From Phallusia fumigata (lineage: Eukaryota > Chordata > Ascidiacea > Phlebobranchia > Ascidiidae), in the NCBI GenBank assembly GCA_008931825.1, contig QXVZ01019388.1:1-21372 (forward strand): a stretch of DNA of 21,372 nucleotides. Direction: 5' to 3'. Shown here one piece after another: positions 9,801 through 18,800 of this stretch (the first letter of the stretch is position 1; the number at the start of each line of letters is the position of its first letter). The translations under genes were made by a program, and so were the position numbers. The notes under the pieces are model-generated. The model ran no database searches, was not told where the DNA came from, and saw only the letters and a program-made list of their open reading frames with translations.

Positions 9801-12800
9801 TCAGCCGAAGGGGAGTTTAGAAGCTAATCACCCGTGCTGAGGAAAAAGGGATAAGGTTTGACAGGAAATCAAACCTCCGAATAAAAAACAGTCGGATATT
9901 TCAAACGCCGTAATAGATGTAATTTTATTTATCTCAGATTGGTCATTTTTAAACCTATTGTCAAAATAAGCATTATCCTACCAAANTCAAACCTCCGAAT
10001 AAAAAACAGTCGGATATTTCAAACGCCGTAATAGATGTAATTTTATTTATCTCAGATTGGTCATTTTTAAACCTATTGTCAAAATAAGCATTATCCTACC
10101 AAACAAGCTAACGGTCCGAATAGACCGGATATTTCAAATAAGCGCCAGCGCCCCTGGTGGACGGATAATTCGTTGGCGAAAAAATGAGGTATCGACGGCG
10201 TTGTGAAGAGAGGCGTGGATATCTTAAAAACACTCAATTGTAACTTAAAATGCAGTAGTTATTTTTACTTTTTTATCTTTCTACTTGCACACAGTTGTGT
10301 CTGTGGGGTCACTATACATGTTTAGACAATCTGTGCTGTTTAAACAATCCATGCAAATTTAATGATAAACAGCGCCTTTTGGATACCGAATGGGGTTAAC
10401 AAATTTGAAAGCAGATGCTTCATTTATTTTTCAAAATTCTGTTTTTTTTCCTAACGTTATTTTCAGAGTCGGTTTGCTGGGATCGGTGCAAGTTTTTAGC
10501 GCCCCAACCCCAAAAGAACTCTAGGGTTCGCTACCCTAGCAAGCTGTTAAAGTGACGCAAAAAAAAAATTGTGAAACACTGTTGTGGTAAACCTTACATT
10601 GGCAGCACGGCAATGGCACACTCCAGACCCCATCAGATGTGCATTGAGTTCCAGTTACTCCTTTGGGGAAGATAAGATAGTCGGTGTCGCAGGCAAAAGT
10701 GCATGTTGACCGCACCTTGCGACCACGAGTACAACTCATAGAACCGTGAAGAATTGAGCCTTGCTCGGGACAAAACAAGGCTGTGTACATAAAAATATAT
10801 AAGCGTTAAAAATCATTTTGGTCTCAAACTTATCTTAGAACTGTTTGCTTTGTTTATTTTCTGGGAAGGAGGGGGACGGAACAAGGCCTGAATGCGTTAT
10901 GCTTGCAATGAGTCCACCGTCGAGCTACCTGCCTCATTGCAGTTTCTTTAGATCATTTTTTATTTTGTTTGAAGTTGTTAACTTTAGTTTTGTTTAACAC
11001 AACGGGTCAACAAGTTTGGAGCAATGTGGCTTAGGTTTTTGCTGAAGAAAACACAAGAAGCAAGATTAGAACCCCCAATAGGGAAATCTTTAACATTTAC
11101 AAATCCCATCCGGGGCAAAACTAAGGACTTTTGCGATTTTTGTCTTCGTTTTTCAGCTGCGATGTCGCTAAGCCTCTGTGGCTGCGTCGACAGGACGCCG
11201 GTCGCGGAAGGGTAAGGTCTTTGGTACGAACCTCACCACCGGCTACTCTTCTGGTGTGAACATTTAGTTAGGTTAGCGTTCAACGGTATGTGATGAGATA
11301 TTGGACGCTACAGTGAAGGTTTTTGTGTTCAGGAACAGCTTTCCAGCCCTGTGCGGCCACATTGAATAGGAAGTAATTTGACAACAATTTTACACAAGCT
11401 AGGTGGCAGAAAAGTTACAAAAGAATCACCAAGCTGTAAATAGTTGTATCAAGCGATTCAAGTTGAACATTTATTAAACGGAAATTTAACATCTAAGCTC
11501 GTGTAGCATTGTTTTAATGGTCAAAAACGACCCTAAAAAATTGATGACAATACCATGATGGTATCAAATAAACTTAGAAACATGACACCCTTCAAAAGTA
11601 ACTTACTTTTGGATTAGATTTCTGACAGTTCACTTTTGGTGTAAGAATCACAAAACTTAAACTTAGAATCACAAAACACAGACTTAAAAAGTATCTTAAT
11701 TTTGGTTAATTAGGTTTCTGGCATTTCTATTTTTATATGAGCTACTTTAACTGTGGAAGCCGGGGCACGAACTAGACAAACAACTTTTTTTGTTTATTAA
11801 GCTTTTTTGGCAGTTCACAGTTTATATATAAGCTACTTAAACTTAAAATCACAAGAAACAGATCTAAAAAGTAGCTTAATTTCGGTTAATTAGATTTCTG
11901 TCAGATCAGTTTATATGTAAGCTACTTAAACTTAGAATCACAAGACACAAACTTGAAAACTAGCTTTTTTTGGTTAATTAGCTCTCTAGTTGTTTTGTTT
12001 TTATACAAGCAAGCTTTCAATTNTTGTGAAACACTGTTGTGGTAAACCTTACATTGGCAGCACGGCAATGGCACACTCCAGACCCCATCAGATGTGCATT
12101 GAGTTCCAGTTACTCCTTTGGGGAAGATAAGATAGTCGGTGTCGCAGGCAAAAGTGCATGTTGACCGCACTCTGCGACCACGAGTACAACTCATTGAACC
12201 GTGAAGAATTGAGCTTTGCTCGGGACAAAACAAGGCTGTGTACATAAAAATATATAAGCGTTTAAAATCCTTTTGGTCTCAAACTTATCTTAGAACTGTT
12301 TGCTTTGTTTATTTTCTGGGAAGGAGGTGGACGGAACAAGGCCTGAATGCGTTATGCTTGCAATGAGTCCACCGTCGAACTACCTGCCTCATTGCAGTTT
12401 CGTTAGATCATTTTTTATTTTGTTTGAAGTTATTAACTTTAGTTTTGTTTAACACAACGGGTCAACAAGTTTGGAGCAATGTGGCTTAGGTTTTTGCTGA
12501 GGAAAACACAAGAAGCAAGATTAGAACCCCCAATAGGGAAATCTTTAACATTTACAAATCCCATCCGGGGCAAAACTAAGGACTTTTGTGATTTTTGTCT
12601 TCGTTTTTCAGCTGCGATGTCGCTAAGCCTCTGTGGCTGCGTCGACAGGACGCCGGTCGCGGAAGGGTAAGGTCTTTGGTACGAACCTCACCACCGGCTA
12701 CTCTTCTGGTGTGAACATTTAGTTAGGTTAGCGTTCAACGGTATGTGATGAGATATTGGACGCTACAGTGAAGGTTTTTGTGTTCAGGAACAGCTTTCCA

Positions 12801-15800
12801 GCCCTGTGCGGCCACATTGAATAGGAAGTAATTTGACAACAATTTTACACAAGCTAGGTGGCAGAAATGTTACAAAAGAATCACCAAGCTGTAAATAGTT
12901 GTATCAAGCGATTCAAGTTGAACATTTATTAAACGGAAATTTAACATCTAAGCTCGTGTAGCATTGTTTTAATGGTCAAAAACGACCCTAAAAAATTGAT
13001 GACAATACCATGATGGTATCAAATAAACTTAGAAACATGACACCCTTCAAAAGTAACTTACTTTTGGATTAGATTTCTGACAGTTCACTTTTGGTGTAAG
13101 AATCACAAAACTTAAACTTAGAATCACAAAACACAGACTTAAAAAGTATCTTAATTTTGGTTAATTAGGTTTCTGGCATTTCTATTTTTATATGAGCTAC
13201 TTTAACTGTGGAAGCCGGGGCACGAACTAGACAAACAACTTTTTTTGTTTATTAAGCTTTTTTGGCAGTTCACAGTTTATATATAAGCTACTTAAACTTA
13301 AAATCACAAGAAACAGATCTAAAAAGTAGCTTAATTTCGGTTAATTAGATTTCTGTCAGATCAGTTTATATGTAAGCTACTTAAACTTAGAATCACAAGA
13401 CACAAACTTGAAAACTAGCTTTTTTTGGTTAATTAGCTCTCTAGTTGTTTTGTTTTTATACAAGCAAGCTTTCAATTCCGTGTCCCAAATTTATCTGAGG
13501 GCATATCACGTTATTAACGTCAAGCTTAAATTNAGCTACTTAAACTTAGAATCACAAGACACAGATCTTAAAAGTAGCTTCGTGTTGGTTAATTAATTTT
13601 CTGGCAGTTCAGTTTTTATATAAGCTACTTAAACTTAAAATCACAAGACACATACTTAAAAAGTGGATTAATTTCGTTTATTAGCTTTCTAGTTGTTCTG
13701 TTTTTACACAAGCAAGCTTTCGGTTCCATGTTCCAAATTTATCTGAAGACATATCACGTTATTAACGTCAAGCTTAAATTGCGGAAATGTAAGCGCTTTA
13801 AATCACCACCATCCTAAGATATCATCTGTAAAATCAACAAACATTGATGTCTGGCTATAAACATTTAATAAAGTTTGCCCGGTTAGTTGTTACTTAGGCT
13901 ACTGTCATGGGTTCAAATCCCACCGCAGGGTAGATGTTTTTTGTTTCATTTTGCGCTCACTGCTTGTTGCTAAGCAAAAATGTGGCTGTGATTGCATTAA
14001 TAGCTGTAGAAATGCCGCCAAGATGGCCGAGTGGTTAGTGCGACTGTTTTGTGCTCGCAAGTTTGTGGGTTCTATTCCCGCCGCGGACGATTATGGTTCC
14101 CTGAGCAAGCATTGAGCAGCATTGGACCAATTCAGCGGAAACCTATGGGCGAACCCAAATTGATGTCACTAACTTCACAAGTAGTAGAAAAATTTAATTA
14201 AAAAGGTCTGAACAGCGGCAGGTAGCTGGATTTATTGAACATTGTTAGCATGACGCATTTAGGCGTTGTTCCGCCCACCGAGGATAAAAATAAAAAATCA
14301 AATTTGCAATCAAGGTCTTTATCTTTCTATTTATGAAAGCAAAAAATGGCAACAAAACGTTTGAAATTAATGACGTTTTAACGGAGCTGCAATAAGACAG
14401 ATAGCTGGACCCATTGTGGGCATAACGCAGTATGGCGTTGTTCCGCCCACCGAGGACAAAAATGAGAGAAACAAACAATTTATACATACGTTTGCAGTAG
14501 GGCTTCGGCGTTGTCCATTTTCCGGTCCCATCACCTCTGCCAACGTCAGCACATCGAGTATAGGTCGATCCAATTAGCTGGTAATCCATATGACAAATGT
14601 ACCTTATAAAAAATATGTAAATTTACTGATACAGAGTCACTGCTCTAGAGAAAAAACACTTAATTCAATCATTGAGTAGAGTTAAGTCAGGGGCTTAATG
14701 CACATTTAAGTCACTGCTTTGGTGAGATTTTGATATCAACCAGTAGAAATGACCACACGAGACTCAAGTCAGTGCCTGAAAATGAATTCACTCGACTCAA
14801 GCCGCTACTTAAGTGAAATCAACTAGAGTCAAAGAGTTGAAATTTCATTTATCACTAATTTAACATCCAAACAAACGTTTTGAAGGTGTAAAAACGAATG
14901 AAAGAATCCCAACGGATTTCTCTTAATATGGTGATGTTTCATTTAAACCAAACCAACCTCCTTGAGTTGAGTTGAGTTGAGTTTGAGTTGAGTTTATTTC
15001 GCTTGGTGAAAGAAATCGTAGCGACACTATTGCATTAAATCACCGAGCCGGAGATAGCTACGCAACGTCAGGACGTTATGAAGCGCGAAAAACTGAAGGG
15101 CACAATTGTTTGATCAAGGTTGAACGCGCTGCAGCTACACCGTTATTACTTTCATTACAAGGCGTTATGTGGCGGAGACTTACATCGTAGGATAAGTTTG
15201 GCGCAAAATAGAATCAAGACAGGGGAGAAACTTTTGTGGAACTCGTCAGGGGGCCCCTAAAACTAACCACGCGTGCTGGGCAGAGAGGGTGGGGTTCGAC
15301 AGGAAAAGAAACCACCGAAAGAAACGCTGCCGGATAGTTTCAAGCGCTGACTGGCCTTTTTAATTACTTTCAAACAACCAAGTTCCGACTAACGCCTTTG
15401 GGCTCAAAACAAGTGGTCCATTATACACGCATGCTTAGTTTGTTGCATTACAAACAGGAGTGAAAGTGGTTGCTTTGCATAAACTGACTGATAATATCGC
15501 AGGATTAGATTTAAATTAAATTGAATTTTTCTGCTGGGTATGAACACCACATGACCAGCGTGTTTACAGATATTATAAACGAGCTTCGTACACTAAAACT
15601 AAACCAGGTTTTTCGAAATGAGCGAACGAGCGAACGAGCGAACGAGCGAACGAGCGAACGAGCGAACGAGCGAACGAGCGAACGAGCGAACGAGCGAACG
15701 AGCGAACGAGCGAACGAGCGAACGAGCGAACGAGCGAACGAGCGAACGAGCGAACGAGCGAACGAGCGAACGAGCGAACGAGCGAACGAGCGAACGAGCG

Positions 15801-18800
15801 AACGAGCGAACGAGCGAACGAGCGAACGAGCGAACGAGCGAACGAGCGAACGAGCGAACGAGCGAACGAGCGAACGAGCGAACGAGCGAACGAGCGAACG
15901 AGCGAACGAGCGAACGAGCGAACGAGCGAACGAGCGAACGAGCGAACGAGCGAACGAGCGAACGAGCGAACGAGCGAACGAGCGAACGAGCGAACGAGCG
16001 AACGAGCGAACGAGCGAACGAGCGAACGAGCGAACGAGCGAACGAGCGAACGAGCGAACGAGCGAACGAGCGAACGAGCGAACGAGCGAACGAGCGAACG
16101 AGCGAACGAGCGAACGAGCGAACGAGCGAACGAGCGAACGAGCGAACGAGCGAACGAGCGAACGAGCGAACGAGCGAACGAGCGAACGAGCGAACGAGCG
16201 AACGAGCGAACGAATATTATTTACTTAAAAAAACGGTTATGTTTATTACCGGTTTGTCAACATTTTTTAACACTGGTGAAACCCATAACTTGTTTAGCAA
16301 CCAATTCTTCGTCAAAATACGTCATTCATTACTCATCTACTGCCAGGTTTTTTTATCAAAATATGAATTAGGTCTTGAGGTCCCATGAACACCAAAGATG
16401 GTGCAAGTTGACCCTGAAAGTCGTTTATATCAGCTGCATATATTAAGTGTTACACAGTTTGCCCTTACTTGCCAAAATGTCAGTTTACAATTATGGTTTT
16501 CACAAAACCTAAGATCGTGGTGATAATGCCAACGCAAAACGTAGCAAAGTGATCGTCAGCCTTATCTTTTGCAGCAACAGCCAAATCCGGAGTATCGAGT
16601 CGTTTGCTACACCCCCACATTTTTATCGGACCATCTCGTATCAGTTACCGAGGGCACAAGGAATTAAGACAAGGTTCGTGGTCTGGTAAGCCTTGTAATT
16701 TGGAAACCAGTTAGTCTGCTGTCTGATTTTCAATTGATTAAGCAGAAAAACGCACTCTACGGCACATTATAAGTCAGGCAACTGACTTTTTAAAGTTCAA
16801 TCAGGTATTATTCAAAATAACGTGACATTTAAAACCCCAAAATTTGTCATGTAAACTTTATAAAATTCCTAAATTTTCTGAGAACTTGCGTAAAGTAAAA
16901 ATTGATTTCAATTAAAACGGTCTAGAAATGGCTGTTGTAAATTTTCAACGCAAAAACTGTTTGCATAAAAATGTATCCACTATACACAAGTTCTCTGGCA
17001 GTTATGTTTCAAGTTAAGAAAGTCCGTCTTTTGCGTTTTCAAATCTGAGCAATTGCTACTTGATTGATATGTTAAGGGCTTAAACTTTAATAATTTTAAA
17101 GTTTGATTAAAACATTAACTTTATAAGGTTTTTGCGATGATTAAACTAGGTTTTTTAACCTTTGTTAGGTAACACATTGGACAAGTTCGAACGGAACCGA
17201 CAACCAAGTGTTCAGTGGTAACCATTGTTAATTTTCATACACAGTACTGGACCAAAATCTGCCGAATCTAATCTTGTGTCTTTTTACCTTTATTCACTTA
17301 TGCCACACTTTAAAAACCTCAACCTACTTTATTGCGCCAGAGTGACTTTTCGAAGATCATAATGGCAACTGTGTTGTTCTTAAATATCATAAATGTAGGT
17401 AGTCTTGCTAAAGTTTGGATTAGCGAATTGCCCGGCTGTTGGAACGTTTAAATTTGCCAAGGATGAATTTTTTCATTCAACATTTTTTAAACAAATTATG
17501 CAATGAAAAGTGGAAGACTGCACACCATTCGATCGTAGCAAATTGTCGAGTAATTGCCAAACATGTATTCAAAACTATTTCATTTTTTTTCTTTGCAACT
17601 GTTCAAACTGTTGTTTGGTTCTAAACGATTGTACTACATGAAAATCTAGTAAATTACGAAATATAAATGGCTTCTCCGAACTGGAGACGTCAAAAAAGAG
17701 GGAAAGTAATTATTTCAAAAACTATTTTGTTTCCCTATTTTTTTAGAGATTTTTTTGTCTTTTTTGACTTTTGACTTTTTCAAGACACTTTAGTGGCAAG
17801 TACACCATTGTTGTTCTCGCTAGGTTGGTGGTTCTAATCCCGGCTCACAGGTCGTTTTTTTAGCCAGCCAAGCTTACTTGCATCTGCTACCCAGATTAAT
17901 CCCATCAGAGCAATGTACGGATCCGTTGCCGGGCTTTTCGCGCTTTGGTGGACACGTGATCATCTCGCAGCGTGGGGATTCGTAATCCCAAGTCCCATTA
18001 AGCACTGAACAAATAAACAAGAAAACTAAGCACAGTGTATGTCACAAAATGCTTGTAANTGGTGGACACGTGATCATCTCGCAGCGTGGGGATTCGTAAT
18101 CCCAAGTCCCATTAAGCACTGAACAAATAAACAAGAAAACTAAGCACAGTGTATGTCACAAAATGCTTGTAAATCTCACAAGCCTTGTGCTTGCGAGACT
18201 TTATTGATGGCGCCAGGATGGCCGAGAGGTTAATGCGACTGCCTTATGCTCGTAAGACTTTATTGAGGTCACCAAGATAGCCGAGAGGTTAGTGCGACTG
18301 CCTTCTGCTCGCAAGGTTGTGGGTTCTAATCCTGTCTCGGTCGCTTGTGTTTCTTTGAATAAAACGCTGAGGCGGCCTTGCTCTAAAGCAGTGGAAGTCA
18401 TCAACTTACAAAACCCCACAGAACTACTAGTTATTCTTGCTTTGCTGCATTCTGCAAACATTTAATCATGCGCATAACTAGTTGTGAAGTCTGACCAAAA
18501 GCAGTCAGCATCACTGCCCTAAAGATGATTGTTTAAACAAATGGGGGGGGAGGGTACATAAGGTTTAAAATTAAGGACAATAAGCATTTTTTTGGTCGCT
18601 CTTATTTTTACCCTCATTCTGTTGGGGAAGTCGTCCCCCACCGAGGGTCCACAGAAAGATTTTAAAGTCCATGACCTTGCATGCATAAGACGAAAGTAAT
18701 GTATAAAACGTCCAACTTGCAAACACCGAAATGTCTAACTTGTAAATGACGACTAATCGAGAGCAACTCACATTGTTTATTCACTTTATAACAGTATTAA

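Larger units (their letters stand above)
10569..13477. repeat. 1,454-bp direct duplication around an N
   Basis: Blocks 10569-12022 and 12024-13477 have the same length and differ at roughly a dozen positions, nearly all in the first half. Each contains the CCP3 exon, a short dispersed repeat and an 89-bp minisatellite. The single N12023 lies exactly between them. Divergence near 1% fits two alleles of a polymorphic species. Confidence 0.9.

Noticed and set aside
11024..11215. 63-codon plus-strand frame, repeated at 12479-12670
   Set aside because: It is conserved between the two copies only because the whole 1,454-bp block is duplicated; no domain, and intronic to the minus-strand gene.
14021..14096. 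A working tRNA gene
   Set aside because: A and B boxes are present but the acceptor and other stems do not pair well and the family is repeated, so it is a SINE head.
15521..16388. Two long plus-strand open frames (235 and 256 codons) rich in Glu/Arg/Ser
   Set aside because: They are translations of the perfect octamer array, which has no stop in any frame; no domain or conserved flank supports a gene.
16320..16440. Possible minus-strand CCP exon ([11 protein letters not shown])
   Set aside because: It has an acceptor-like TTTCAG but no sushi cysteine pattern or fitting donor, and exons 5 and 6 already join in phase.
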